The translations under genes and the position numbers were made by a program. This document shows, piece after piece, positions 9,037 to 17,713 of a DNA stretch of 64,000 bases; the first letter of the stretch is position 1, and each line of letters begins with the position of its first letter. Below the pieces are notes generated by a model, which was not told where the DNA came from, ran no database searches, and worked only from the letters and a program-made list of their open reading frames with translations. Location: assembly GCA_963973795.1 (NCBI GenBank), contig CAXBAF010000014.1, forward strand, positions 33,348-97,347. The letters run 5' to 3'. Source of the stretch: UBA1926 sp002337215 (GTDB taxonomy: Bacteria; Planctomycetota; Phycisphaerae; Phycisphaerales; UBA1924).

Positions 9037-9513
9037 ATGGGACCGAACATCAGCATCAAGCGTCGCGGATTCAGCCTCGTCGAACTCGTCATCGTCGTCG
9101 TCATCCTCGGGATCATCGGGGCGATCGCCATCCCGCGGATGAGCCGCGGTGCTTCGGGTGCCGGCGAATCGGCCCTGATCGCTGACCTCGCGGCGCTCCG
9201 CAACGCGATCGAGCTCTACGCCGCCGAGCACGACGGCACCTACCCCGCCGTTGGGACCATCGTCGCGCAGCTCACCACCTACACCGACGCCGCCGGCGAC
9301 GCCCAGGCGACCGCCGACGCGACCCACGTCTACGGCCCCTACCTCCACAGCATCCCGACGCTGAAGGTCAAGGGCACACGCAAGGGCTCGAGCGGCATCG
9401 CCGCCGCCGACGCCGCCGGTATCGGCTGGATCTACACCGCGTCGACCGGCAGCATCGCCGCCAACTCGTCTGAGACCAGCTCGGACGGCTCCACCACGTA
9501 CGACGCGTTCTGA
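9037..9513 (+). CDS. gspG: Major pseudopilin/type IV pilin-like protein (GspG-like)
   Basis: This is a 158-residue prepilin. A short basic leader ends at the peptidase site RRG|FSLVELVIVVVILG, with Glu at mature position 5, followed by the usual hydrophobic helix. It continues with the GspG-type 'ADLAALRNAIELYAAEHDGTYP' region. An acidic Ser/Thr-rich C-terminus could hold the Ca2+ loop. The start at 9037 has GGAG 8 nt upstream. A prepilin peptidase is needed for processing, but none is encoded in this window. Confidence 0.92.
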   Translation: MGPNISIKRRGFSLVELVIVVVILGIIGAIAIPRMSRGASGAGESALIADLAALRNAIELYAAEHDGTYPAVGTIVAQLTTYTDAAGDAQATADATHVYGPYLHSIPTLKVKGTRKGSSGIAAADAAGIGWIYTASTGSIAANSSETSSDGSTTYDAF

Positions 9514-9536
9514 TCAACGCACGAAAGCGACGCTCT

Positions 9537-10055
9537 ATGGGCGCAGCACCGTTTGCATCTCGATCCGCTCGGCGAGGGTTCACCCTCGCCGAGCTTGTCG
9601 TTGTCATGGTCATCATCGCGACGCTCGCCGCGATCGCGGTCCCCCGCTACGCCTCCGCGAACGCGTCGTTCCGGGCCGACGGCGCCGCCCGCCAGCTCGC
9701 CGGGGAGATCGAGGAGGCCGCCGCGCAGGCCCGCGCCCGGTCCACGACGGTCCGCGTCCGTGTCAGCGCGGGGGGCAACAACTATAACGCCGCGGTGATC
9801 AGCCCGCTGACCTACATCGCGATCCTCGATATCACCGACCGCCCGTTCAACGCGACCGTCGAACGCGTCGATTCCGCCGACGGGACCCGCAACCTCGATA
9901 TCAACGGGTTCGGCGAGTTCTCGAACGGGTTCATCGTCGAGCTCAAGGCCGGCTCCCGAACACGGTTTGTCTGGGCAGACCCGGACACCGGCACCGTCCA
10001 CGTGGGCAGCGAAGATGAAGCCCTGGAGTTCACCAAGTCCGCTCGATACCGATGA
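9537..10055 (+). CDS. gspH: Minor pseudopilin (GspH-like)
   Basis: This is a 172-residue prepilin with the cleavage motif RRG|FTLAELVVVMVIIATLAAIA and Glu5 present. The C-terminal beta-rich part has a GspH/FimT-like spacing (ARQLAGEIEEAAAQARARST). It follows gspG by 23 nt. Early codons 11-20 form a 12-bp perfect RNA hairpin (9567-9594, loop TTCA), reported separately. GspH caps the upper part of the pseudopilus in type II systems. Confidence 0.88.
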   Translation: MGAAPFASRSARRGFTLAELVVVMVIIATLAAIAVPRYASANASFRADGAARQLAGEIEEAAAQARARSTTVRVRVSAGGNNYNAAVISPLTYIAILDITDRPFNATVERVDSADGTRNLDINGFGEFSNGFIVELKAGSRTRFVWADPDTGTVHVGSEDEALEFTKSARYR

Positions 10056-10074
10056 ACCAGCGAGCCAGGCACCA

Positions 10075-10572
10075 ATGAAACGACGCCACACACATCGTGC
10101 TCGACGCCCCGCGTTCTCGCTCATCGAGCTCGTGATCGCGATCGCGCTCACCGGCATCGTCTCGCTCGCGCTCATGTCCGCACTGCTGCTTTCCGTCGGC
10201 GCGATCCCCGACAGCGACGATGCGGCCCTCCTCGCCGCCCGCATCGACAACGCCAACGAGTTCCTGCTCGCCGACGCGATGCTCGCCAGCCAGATCACCG
10301 CCTCGTCAACCGCCAAGATCACGCTCACCGTCCCCGACCAGACGGGCGACGACACCCCCGAGACGATTGTTTACGCTTTCGACTCCGGCACCCTCACCCG
10401 CGCCGTCAACGGCGCCGCCGCCCGCACACTCGTCGATGGGTTCTCCGCCGGGCAGTTCGCGGTCACCGCCACCGACGGCCGCGTCACAGGGATCACCGCC
10501 GTCATCAGGACCGTTCGGGGCTCCATGTTCCGCGTCAGCGTCGAGTGCCTCACCAGGCCGGAGGTGATCTGA
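10075..10572 (+). CDS. Minor pseudopilin (GspJ-like)
   Basis: This is a 165-residue prepilin-like protein. The leader ends RRPA|FSLIELVIAIALTGIVSLAL; Glu5 is present but the residue before the cut is Ala rather than Gly, a substitution seen in some minor pilins. It starts at ATG 10075, 19 nt after gspH, and its stop overlaps the next ATG (TGATG). I call it GspJ-like from gene order (G-H-J-I-K) and general pilin features; the C-terminal half is too divergent to be sure. Confidence 0.75.
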   Translation: MKRRHTHRARRPAFSLIELVIAIALTGIVSLALMSALLLSVGAIPDSDDAALLAARIDNANEFLLADAMLASQITASSTAKITLTVPDQTGDDTPETIVYAFDSGTLTRAVNGAAARTLVDGFSAGQFAVTATDGRVTGITAVIRTVRGSMFRVSVECLTRPEVI

Positions 10573-11213
10573 TGCCACGTGAGTTGGCACGCCAACGCAC
10601 CGCTCGGTGCCGGTCTCGGCTCGCCCCCCCGGGCATCAGCCTCGTCGAGGTCACGCTCTCCATCGCCATTGTCGGGGGCCTGCTCGCGTCGGTCTTCACC
10701 GCGGTCGGCGTCTCCGCGAAGCGCGGTTTCTCGACCACCCAGCGTTCCAAGGCGACCTGGCTCGCCCACGATCTACTCGCCGAGATCGGTGCCAAGCCCT
10801 GCTACGCGGACGTCGGCAACGTCCTCACGCTCACCCCGATCGATCTCAGCGACCTCTCGGGCCTCAAAGCCGAACAAGGCCCCAGCCGCGCCGCCTTCGA
10901 CAGCGTGTACGACTACGCCAACTGGTCCTCCACGCCTCCCGTCGACACCGCTGGCGAGCCCCTGCCCGGCTACACCGGCTGGACCCGCGTCGTCACCGTC
11001 GTCCCGATCAACCCGAGCACACTCACGCCACGCACCGTCGACGACGGGGCCGCGCTCGTCACCGTTCTCGCCATCGGGCCGCACGGTCAGCGTCAGACGA
11101 CCTCCGCCATCCGATCCTCGACCGCCGACGAACTACGCGGGATCGACCACGATAGCGATACGGGAGTCACCATCAGCGTCGGCGGCCTGATCACGCTGAA
11201 ACTCGGAGGCTGA
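10572..11213 (+). CDS. Minor pseudopilin (GspI-like)
   Basis: This is a 213-residue prepilin-like protein with cleavage site PPG|ISLVEVTLSIAIVGGLLASV and Glu5. 'STTQRSKATWLAHDLLAEI' after the helix resembles the region after the helix in GspI/PilV-type proteins, where many subunits read 'A..LA...L.E'. It overlaps the preceding gene by 1 nt and touches the next gene directly. In type II systems GspI, J and K form the tip complex, consistent with the order here. Confidence 0.78.
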   Translation: MPRELARQRTARCRSRLAPPGISLVEVTLSIAIVGGLLASVFTAVGVSAKRGFSTTQRSKATWLAHDLLAEIGAKPCYADVGNVLTLTPIDLSDLSGLKAEQGPSRAAFDSVYDYANWSSTPPVDTAGEPLPGYTGWTRVVTVVPINPSTLTPRTVDDGAALVTVLAIGPHGQRQTTSAIRSSTADELRGIDHDSDTGVTISVGGLITLKLGG

Positions 11214-12422
11214 ATGGCACACCACACCACCCAATCGCGAGCAACCCCAGCACGACCGACGCGACCATGCCGACCCGCTCCGGGCCGAAACCGGGGCGGC
11301 GTCTACCCGATGGTTCTCATCGTCTCCGCCGCCGCCGCGACCGCCGCGCTCACTGGCATCGCCGTCCGAAGCGCCACCGACAAACGCGTCGCGACCACCG
11401 CCGATCTTGTCAGCGCCCGCCTCATCGCCCGGTCCGGCATCGAGGCCGCGCTCCAGGTCATCGCCGAGGACGGCAGCTGGCGCACCGACTTCGGCGTCAA
11501 CGAAACGTTCTCCTACGCCATCCATCCGGGCTCGGCCGATGTCCTCATCACCGACGAGACGGACGGCGACCTCTCCGACGACACGGATGATCCCTACACG
11601 CTCACGAGCGTCGCCAACGTCAACGACGCGAAGGCCACCCTCCGCGTCACCGTCACCCCAAAGGCCTCGACGTACCGTGAACGTGTCCTCGCGGCAGGTC
11701 CGATCCGCTACTGGCCGTTGGACGAGACGTCGGGCTTCACCGCTGATGATCTGACGGGCAACCAAAATGCAGGGCACACCAACCCCGGCGCACTCGGGGA
11801 CCTGACCGGCTACGACGGTGGGCCCGCAGCACTGATGGACTCGGCAGCAGACTTTTCATTCGTACCACACAGCCCCGACTACCTGCTCGATCAGGGGACG
11901 ATCATGTGCTGGGTGTATTGCTCAGGTGATGCAACCGGCGACCAGACGATCCTCGCCAAAACTCGAGGGGCCAATCAGCAGGGTGATTTCATCCTGACCA
12001 TGAAATGGGGATCACTCGACCTGTTTGTCACGTTCGACGACGGAGACTCCAAAAGTTTCGACGAAAAGTCGCTCGGTGCCATAACTCCAGCGAAGTGGAC
12101 GCACGTCGCCATCACGTTCGGGGATGACGTACGCGGATTTGTCGACGGTGTTGAGCAGAGCAAGAGCGGCGGCAAGAAAACGAACACCGCGTCTTGGGGA
12201 ACTGCGGGCGGAGCTGCTCCAGGCAACTCGCACGGTTTTCAGTTCGGTGCTGCGTACAAGAGCATTGTCCCCAGCGAATCGGTGAATGGTTCTGTTCGTG
12301 ATGTCATTATTTTTGATTCCCAACTCACCGAGAACGAGATTGCAGCATTCCTCAACGCCGAAAATGCCGATGTAGCGGCCGAAACAATCATCCCAGAGGA
12401 CTGGGCATGGATCGTGAACTAG
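11214..12422 (+). CDS. GspK/PilX-like pilin fused to a LamG-like lectin domain
   Basis: This 402-residue protein has a basic leader and a prepilin-like site RNRGG|VYPMVLIVSAAAATAAL without Glu5, as in GspK, then a pilin-like region (about 50-150). From about residue 155, after TYRERVLAAGPIRYWPLDE, comes a concanavalin-like LamG/pentraxin domain. Its typical features are 'GTIMCWVY', 'ILAKTRG', 'KWTHVAITFGDDVRGFVDG' and the final 'VRDVIIFDSQLTENEIAAF'. GGAGG lies 4 nt before the ATG, and the ATG directly follows the previous stop. The DNA of the LamG half looks lower in G+C than the pilin half. The fusion would place a sugar- or surface-binding domain at the pseudopilus tip; that role is inferred. 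Confidence 0.85.
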   Translation: MAHHTTQSRATPARPTRPCRPAPGRNRGGVYPMVLIVSAAAATAALTGIAVRSATDKRVATTADLVSARLIARSGIEAALQVIAEDGSWRTDFGVNETFSYAIHPGSADVLITDETDGDLSDDTDDPYTLTSVANVNDAKATLRVTVTPKASTYRERVLAAGPIRYWPLDETSGFTADDLTGNQNAGHTNPGALGDLTGYDGGPAALMDSAADFSFVPHSPDYLLDQGTIMCWVYCSGDATGDQTILAKTRGANQQGDFILTMKWGSLDLFVTFDDGDSKSFDEKSLGAITPAKWTHVAITFGDDVRGFVDGVEQSKSGGKKTNTASWGTAGGAAPGNSHGFQFGAAYKSIVPSESVNGSVRDVIIFDSQLTENEIAAFLNAENADVAAETIIPEDWAWIVN

Positions 12423-12485
12423 GACTCCACGGCGACGGAAACCGACGCGTCCGAGGCGCGACCTGACGGTTCGTTTCACGGCGTG

Positions 12486-12553
12486 TTCTGCAAAACGGAT
12501 TGTTCTGCGAGACAGGTTGTTCTGCGAAACAGGTTGTCCTGAGAAACAGGGTG
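12486..12553. repeat. Tandem 17-bp repeat, four units
   Basis: There are four head-to-tail 17-bp units at 12486, 12503, 12520 and 12537, consensus TTCTGCGAAACAGGTTG, with a fifth fragment (TCCTG) at 12554. Each junction forms a short palindrome of the type CAGG-N4-CCTG. The array sits in the gap between two convergent genes. Confidence 0.85.
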
Positions 12554-12612
12554 TCCTGTGCGGCGGATCCGACCGAATCGCCCACGACGCGTGTCGATCA
12601 GGCGCAGCCGTC

Positions 12613-14073
12613 CTAGGCAGCGAGGCCGCTCTCATCGGCATCCTGCTCGTTGACGTTCTCGCTCCCGTGCCGCTCAAGCAACGCATCGAACGGCGCGAGA
12701 TCGATCGTCAGGAACACGCCCGCGAGATCGGGGTCGAACTGCGAGCCCCGGCACTTCTCGATCTCCGCGAGAACCTCCTCGCGCGAGCGGGCGGAGCGGT
12801 ACGCCCGGTTGCTGCTCATCGCGTCGAAGGTGTCCGCGATCGCGAGCGCCCGCGCCATCGGGTGGATCTCCTCGCCCTCGAGGCGGTCGGGGTAGCCGCG
12901 CCCGTCCCACCGCTCGTGGTGGTGCAGCACGCCGGGGAGCAGGTCCCGCACCGACGGGATCGGCTTGAGGATCTCGTACCCGATCCGCGGGTGCCGCTTG
13001 ATGAGCCCGTACTCGTCGTCGGTCAGCTTCCCCGGCTTGCACAGCACCCGGTCGGGCACCCCGATCTTGCCGATGTCGTGGAGCGTCCCCGCGAGCTCGT
13101 ACCGCTGGACCGTCTCCTCGTCCAGGCCCGCGGCCCGCGCGATGAGCCCGCCCAGCAGCGAGACCCGCTCGGAATGACCGCGCGTGTAACGGTCCTTCGC
13201 GTCGAGCGAGGAACTCAGCGCCTGCAGCGTGCCCATGAATGTCGCCGTCTGCTCGGCGTAGAGCTTGATCGTCTCCAGCAGCGAGGAGATGCACGCCGCC
13301 ACCGCGTCGAGCAGCTGCGTGTCGAAACTCGACACATCCCCGCCCTCGTCGTTCTTGCCCGCCATCACCAGCCGGCCGACCACCTGAGACCGCAGCTTGA
13401 TCGGCTGGATGACCAGCGCGAGCCCCTCGTTGTTCTCGGGGGTCACGACCACCGGGCCGTCGTCGGCGCCCCACTTCGCGAGCACGTCGCGTGATTCGGC
13501 CTCGTACGAACGCTCGGGCTCGCGGTCGTTGGCGGTGAAAACCCGCCCCGACAGCTCGCCCAGCAGCTCGGCATCGTCCCCGAAGACCGCCGCGACCCAC
13601 GCGCACTCGAGCGTCTCGATCATGTTCCGGAGCGATTCATCGACGATCTGGTTCGCCGACGAGATGTCGCCCATCGAGCGCACGAGGCGGTAGACCATCG
13701 CCATGTTCTCGTACGACTGGCTCAGGTACCCGCAGTACTCGCCCATCGTCTGGTCGGCGTCACCCACCGACAGCAGGTCGTCCGCCGTCAGGCACAGCGC
13801 CTCGATCACGTTGCCGGCGTTCGCCACCGAACCCGGCGCGAACACAACAGCGTGCTCCGTACGCCGGTTCGGGATCCACACCGCGTAGGGCACGCCGCTC
13901 GGCGTGGTCGCCCGCGTCGCACCCTCGGGACGGATCTCGAGACCGCCCAGGCACGCCGCGATCTCGTCGGTGCCGGGGTCCGCGAGCGAGCGCACATCGA
14001 CGCCCAGCAAGCCCGCCCGTTCGGTGAGCGTCTCGACCGTCGCCGCGATGTGCTCGCCCTGTTTATCCCGCAT
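12613..14073 (-). CDS. HD-GYP domain phosphodiesterase with GAF-like region
   Basis: This is a 486-residue protein. The C-terminal HD-GYP domain carries LHDIGKIGVPDRVL (near 330), the RHP motif, LHHHERWDGRGYPD (near 385-395) and the ALAIADTFDAM segment. These are the metal-binding and GYP residues of cyclic-di-GMP phosphodiesterases, all intact. The N-terminal half resembles a GAF-type sensor (for example VVTPENNEGLALVIQPIKL near 215-235). It follows a stand-alone receiver protein by a 1-nt overlap, so it is the likely output of that two-component pair. Cyclic di-GMP control of the neighbouring pilus/secretion machine is plausible but inferred. Confidence 0.92.
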   Translation of the reverse strand: MRDKQGEHIAATVETLTERAGLLGVDVRSLADPGTDEIAACLGGLEIRPEGATRATTPSGVPYAVWIPNRRTEHAVVFAPGSVANAGNVIEALCLTADDLLSVGDADQTMGEYCGYLSQSYENMAMVYRLVRSMGDISSANQIVDESLRNMIETLECAWVAAVFGDDAELLGELSGRVFTANDREPERSYEAESRDVLAKWGADDGPVVVTPENNEGLALVIQPIKLRSQVVGRLVMAGKNDEGGDVSSFDTQLLDAVAACISSLLETIKLYAEQTATFMGTLQALSSSLDAKDRYTRGHSERVSLLGGLIARAAGLDEETVQRYELAGTLHDIGKIGVPDRVLCKPGKLTDDEYGLIKRHPRIGYEILKPIPSVRDLLPGVLHHHERWDGRGYPDRLEGEEIHPMARALAIADTFDAMSSNRAYRSARSREEVLAEIEKCRGSQFDPDLAGVFLTIDLAPFDALLERHGSENVNEQDADESGLAA

Positions 14074-14468
14074 CAGGCCGCCTCCGCCGAGTCCGCCCCC
14101 AGCCCGGCGAACACCTCGGCCACGATCTTGACCATCTCGTGCGAACTGAACGGCTTGGCGACCAGGCGGATGATGTTCGTCCGCTCGACCGTCGCGTCGT
14201 CCGCCCGGTGCCCACGGCTCGTCAGCATGACGATCGGGATCGCCGCCGTGCTGGGCTCGGCCTTGAGTTTCTCGGCCAGCCCCAGCCCGTCGAGCCTGGG
14301 CATCTGCAGGTCCGATATAATGATGTCCGGCTGCGTCTCGACAATGCGGTCGAACGCCTCGACCCCATCGCGGGCCGTCGCGATGGTGTACCCCTCGCGT
14401 TCGAGCCGGCGTCCCAGGATCTGGGCGACATGCAGTTCATCGTCAACGAGAAAAATCGAACCGGGCAT
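14073..14468 (-). CDS. Stand-alone response regulator receiver protein
   Basis: This 131-residue receiver domain shows the acidic pair in FLVDDE, the phospho-acceptor Asp in IIISDLQMPRLDG, the conserved Thr in VMLTSRG and the Lys in VAKPFSS. No output domain is fused. I chose the ATG at 14468 because GGAG is 6 nt upstream (GGAGATGCCGATG). The HD-GYP gene follows with a 1-nt overlap. The cognate kinase is not adjacent. Confidence 0.93.
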   Translation of the reverse strand: MPGSIFLVDDELHVAQILGRRLEREGYTIATARDGVEAFDRIVETQPDIIISDLQMPRLDGLGLAEKLKAEPSTAAIPIVMLTSRGHRADDATVERTNIIRLVAKPFSSHEMVKIVAEVFAGLGADSAEAA

Positions 14469-14651
14469 CGGCATCTCCGATCGTGCGTGCGTTGATCCGG
14501 TCTTATATCGGGAGACCGCCGGTCCGCCTTTGGGTCGATCACCGATTCTGCCGATGGTCCACCAGCCGAGCCGCAGTCCCACGCTCCCGGCCCTCTCTTC
14601 GGGCGTCCGAACGTCCGATAGACTCAAGCCTTTCCGCACCCGAGCCATCCA

Positions 14652-15590
14652 ATGCCAACACCGACACCCCAATCTCCGACGACCGACGCACCATCCCCTC
14701 TGGCGCGCGCGCTCGCGGCACAGTCCGCGGCCCAACTCGGCGACCTGAGCCGGGCCCGCGGCGTGGACGCCTCCACGTTCGCCTCGCTCGCCGACCGCGC
14801 CCGGGGGCTCGCCGACACCATCGGAGCATGGGACGGCACGGCAGACTCGGCCGACCCGTTCCGTGCGCACGCCGCCGTGCTCGGCGACGTCGCCCGGTTG
14901 ATCGAGGACCCCAAGGCCAGCGCGATCCCGCACAGCAACGACCGGATCTACAGCGCGGTGCTCGACATCACCGAACTCGACCCGATCGTGCGCACGCTCG
15001 GCGCGACCGAATCGGGCCGCGCCGCGGTCCGCCGGCACCTCGGCACCGCCGACGCCGCGATCGCGCGGGCCGACCGGCTCGTGCTCGCCTTCGCCGGTGT
15101 CTGCAAGCGAGGCGGGATCGGCATCACCCTGCCAGAGATTCCCGGCTCAACCGCGGGACTCGAGATCGACGGCTGGCGCGCCGCGTGCGCCCCGGCCGCA
15201 CCGCTTGCGGACGCCGGGTTCGAGCCGAGCATCCGCGACGCGGAGACCGCCCTGCGCGCACGGAAGCGTCCGGGCCTGATCATCCTCGAGGCGGGCCCGC
15301 TGCTCGACTGGGACCCGATCCGCGTCGCCGAGGACCGCGTCGCGATCGGCGTGATGCACGACCGTCTCGACGCGTTCATGGTCCGGGGCCGAGACCGCGT
15401 GCTCGATTGCATCGGTGACGACCAGGCCTTCGGGCTTGTCGTGCACGCGACACTCCCGGCGACCAACGCCGCGTCCAAACGGATGCTCTTTGCCGAGTGT
15501 TTCCGCGCGGTCAACCTCTGCGAAGCCGACGACCCGCGGGCCGACGGGTTCCGCACGCTCGCCGAAGCCATGGGCCGCGCCAAGGCCTGA
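14652..15590 (+). CDS. Conserved-looking hypothetical protein
   Basis: This is a 312-residue, Ala/Arg/Asp-rich soluble protein with no signal peptide and no membrane segment. I do not recognise the family. A C-terminal stretch reads GLIILEAGPLLDWDPIRVAEDRVAIGV, after which come DRVLDCIGDDQAFGLVVHATL and MLFAECFRAVNL, so the C-terminal half looks like an alpha/beta domain. Third-position G+C is typical of the region. It stands alone, divergent from the response regulator and convergent with the pseudouridine synthase gene. Confidence 0.7.
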   Translation: MPTPTPQSPTTDAPSPLARALAAQSAAQLGDLSRARGVDASTFASLADRARGLADTIGAWDGTADSADPFRAHAAVLGDVARLIEDPKASAIPHSNDRIYSAVLDITELDPIVRTLGATESGRAAVRRHLGTADAAIARADRLVLAFAGVCKRGGIGITLPEIPGSTAGLEIDGWRAACAPAAPLADAGFEPSIRDAETALRARKRPGLIILEAGPLLDWDPIRVAEDRVAIGVMHDRLDAFMVRGRDRVLDCIGDDQAFGLVVHATLPATNAASKRMLFAECFRAVNLCEADDPRADGFRTLAEAMGRAKA

Positions 15591-15608
15591 CCACCCGCGA
15601 CGGCGAAC

Positions 15609-16856
15609 TCATCCTTCCGCGAGCCCGAGCCGGATCGCCGAGACCGTGCCCCCGACATCGGGCGATTCGACGGCACCGGTGCGGAGCGTCTCGAGCAGTG
15701 CGCGCGCGTCCGGCGGGAGCGGCGACACGAACGACATCGTCTCCCCGCTGATCGGGTGCTGGAACGCGAGCAGCGCCGCGTGCAGCGCCTGGCGATCGAT
15801 GACCGTCTCGCCTTCTCGACCCTGCTCGTCGATCGCAACGAACGCACGCCCGCCGTACATGTCGTCGCCGATGATCGGGTGGCCCTCTTCGGACAGGTGC
15901 ACACGGATCTGGTGCGTCCGGCCCGTTTTGAGTTCGAGTTCGACGAGCGAGAAATCCTGGTCCCCCACCGCTCGGTCGTGAAGCCGGTACCGCTCGCGGA
16001 CGCGCACGATCGTGACGCTGTTCTTGCCCAGCTCATCGTGGCGGATGACCATCTTCTCGCGGTACCCCTTCTCCTTGCTGGGGTGCGGGCCGATCGGCTT
16101 GTCAATCACGAACCCGTCCTCGGCGACCCTTCCCTTCACGAACGCGAGGTACCGCTTGTCCACCTCGCGGAACTCGAACTGCCGCCCGAGCTTCCAGTGG
16201 GCCTCCTCGGTCTTCGCGAAGATGATGCACCCGGTCGTGTTCCGGTCGAGGCGGTGGACAACGCCGGGCCGAGCTTTGTCGGCCCCGACCGGGCTGAGTT
16301 CCCCCCCCGAGTTGTGCTTGAAGTGCCACGCGAGCGCGTTGATGAGCGTCCCGCTCTTCTCGGCCCGCGCGGGGTGCACGATGATGTCGGGCCGCTTGTT
16401 GAGCACAATCAGGTGCTCGTCCTCAAACAGCACGTCGATCGGGATCTCCTGGGGAACCACCTCGGTCGAGGGCGGCGGCGGGACCACAACCTCGACCGCG
16501 TCATCCTTCCGCAGCTTCGTCGCAGGGCGCGCCTCGGTGCCGTTGACCGTCACCCCCCCCTCGCCGATGAGGTGCTGCAGCTGGTTGCGGCTCATGAACG
16601 AGATGCGGCTCGTGAGGTACTTGTCGAGCCGGCATTTCAGGTCCCGGCTCAGCTCGAACCGCACCCGAAACATCGATTCGTCGCTCTCGCCGGACTCGGC
16701 GGCGCGGCGGTACGCGAGCTCGATCGCCTCGGGATTGACCTTCCCGCCGCGCAGAATGAGCGGCGGGTCGTCCGGCGACGTTCCGATCGCGGGGCTCTCC
16801 CCGGTCGTGCCAGAAGGGAGGAACGAGCCGCTGACGCGTTCGTCGGACTCGCTCAT
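15609..16856 (-). CDS. rluD: RluA/RluD-family pseudouridine synthase
   Basis: This is a 415-residue enzyme that isomerises uridine to pseudouridine in rRNA. An acidic N-terminal extension of about 65 residues precedes an S4 RNA-binding domain (about 75-140: LDKYLTSRISFMSRNQLQHLI). The catalytic domain follows, with the active-site motif VHRLDRNTTGCIIFAK (Asp near 204) and the RTHQIRVHL motif. RluA-type enzymes are usually near 320 residues, so both ends are extended. The target could be the RluD sites in 23S helix 69 or another site. The ATG overlaps the stop of the upstream TPR-like gene (ATGA). Confidence 0.93.
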   Translation of the reverse strand: MSESDERVSGSFLPSGTTGESPAIGTSPDDPPLILRGGKVNPEAIELAYRRAAESGESDESMFRVRFELSRDLKCRLDKYLTSRISFMSRNQLQHLIGEGGVTVNGTEARPATKLRKDDAVEVVVPPPPSTEVVPQEIPIDVLFEDEHLIVLNKRPDIIVHPARAEKSGTLINALAWHFKHNSGGELSPVGADKARPGVVHRLDRNTTGCIIFAKTEEAHWKLGRQFEFREVDKRYLAFVKGRVAEDGFVIDKPIGPHPSKEKGYREKMVIRHDELGKNSVTIVRVRERYRLHDRAVGDQDFSLVELELKTGRTHQIRVHLSEEGHPIIGDDMYGGRAFVAIDEQGREGETVIDRQALHAALLAFQHPISGETMSFVSPLPPDARALLETLRTGAVESPDVGGTVSAIRLGLAEG

Positions 16857-17713
16857 CCGTCTTCGGGGGTGTCTGCGGGCGGATCGGTCGCAGGAGGTTC
16901 GCTCTCGGCGGGCTCGGTGTCGGTGGGCTCGGTGTCGTTGGGCTCGTCCGCGCCGTCGCCGGGAGTGGGCGCCTCGGCACCCTCGTCCTCGATCACCTCG
17001 GTCGTCGCCTCAAGGGGCTCGGGCTCGAACGGGAGGCGCGGGAGTTGGGCACGCTCGAACAGCGTGACACGCTCCGCTTCGCCGACCGACTCGGCCAATT
17101 CCGTCGCGACCTCGGCGAGCGGCGCGAAGCCGAACTCGGTCGCGAGCGACCCGGCCTTCGCGTATCGCTCCTTCGCGAGCTCGTTCTCACCCGCGGATTC
17201 GGCGACCGCCGCGAGCCCGAATGCCGCATTGATCGCGAACAGCCCACGCTTGGGATCGCCCGCAACGCGGCTCGCGACGCGCTGGTAGAGCCCGCCCGCC
17301 TGCTCGCGGTGGAAGGCGATGTCGTCGTCGCTCAGCGCGGCCTCGGGGTCGCTCGCGTCCGCCGCGGACGGATCGAGACCCGAACGCACCGCGTTGAGAT
17401 GGATCTCGGCGGCCCGGAGCAGCGCGAGCTCGCTGACACTCGCGACACCGTCGAACTCGTCGGCGATCGCGGTGAGGCTGAAGACGCTGGGGCTGCTCGA
17501 GCTCTCGATGTTGCCGAGCTGCGCGAACGCGTTGTCCTTCTTGCGGAGCTTGCGGACCTCGTACTGGTTGTACAGGAAGTAGCCGCCCGAGACGATCGCG
17601 ATGATCAGCAGGACCGGCGTGGACCATTTCTGCAGGAAGTCGACGAGTTCCTGGTTGACCCGCGATTCTTCGAGGCCGGCGCCTTCCTTGATTTGGGTTT
17701 GTCTTTCGTCCAT
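16853..17713 (-). CDS. Single-pass membrane protein with TPR-like domain (YfgM-like)
   Basis: This 286-residue protein has a cytoplasmic N-terminus, one transmembrane helix (about 33-51: TPVLLIIAIVSGGYFLYNQY), then an alpha-helical, Ala-rich extracytoplasmic region arranged like TPR repeats. It ends in a Pro/Glu/Thr-rich tail of about 60 residues with repeated EPTDTEPAESEPP. The layout matches YfgM/RcsF-type ancillary translocon proteins, but similarity is weak. The ATG at 17713 is preferred over the longer frame, whose extra N-terminus comes from short Pro-coding DNA repeats. Confidence 0.75.
   Translation of the reverse strand: MDERQTQIKEGAGLEESRVNQELVDFLQKWSTPVLLIIAIVSGGYFLYNQYEVRKLRKKDNAFAQLGNIESSSSPSVFSLTAIADEFDGVASVSELALLRAAEIHLNAVRSGLDPSAADASDPEAALSDDDIAFHREQAGGLYQRVASRVAGDPKRGLFAINAAFGLAAVAESAGENELAKERYAKAGSLATEFGFAPLAEVATELAESVGEAERVTLFERAQLPRLPFEPEPLEATTEVIEDEGAEAPTPGDGADEPNDTEPTDTEPAESEPPATDPPADTPEDG

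Noticed and set aside
9537..12422. Possible type IV pilus rather than type II system
   Set aside because: PilM, PilN and PilO-like proteins suggest a pilus, but gene order G-H-J-I-K, the GspB-like protein and the single secretin fit a type II secretion-like machine. No PilT or PilA is found. I left the name open.
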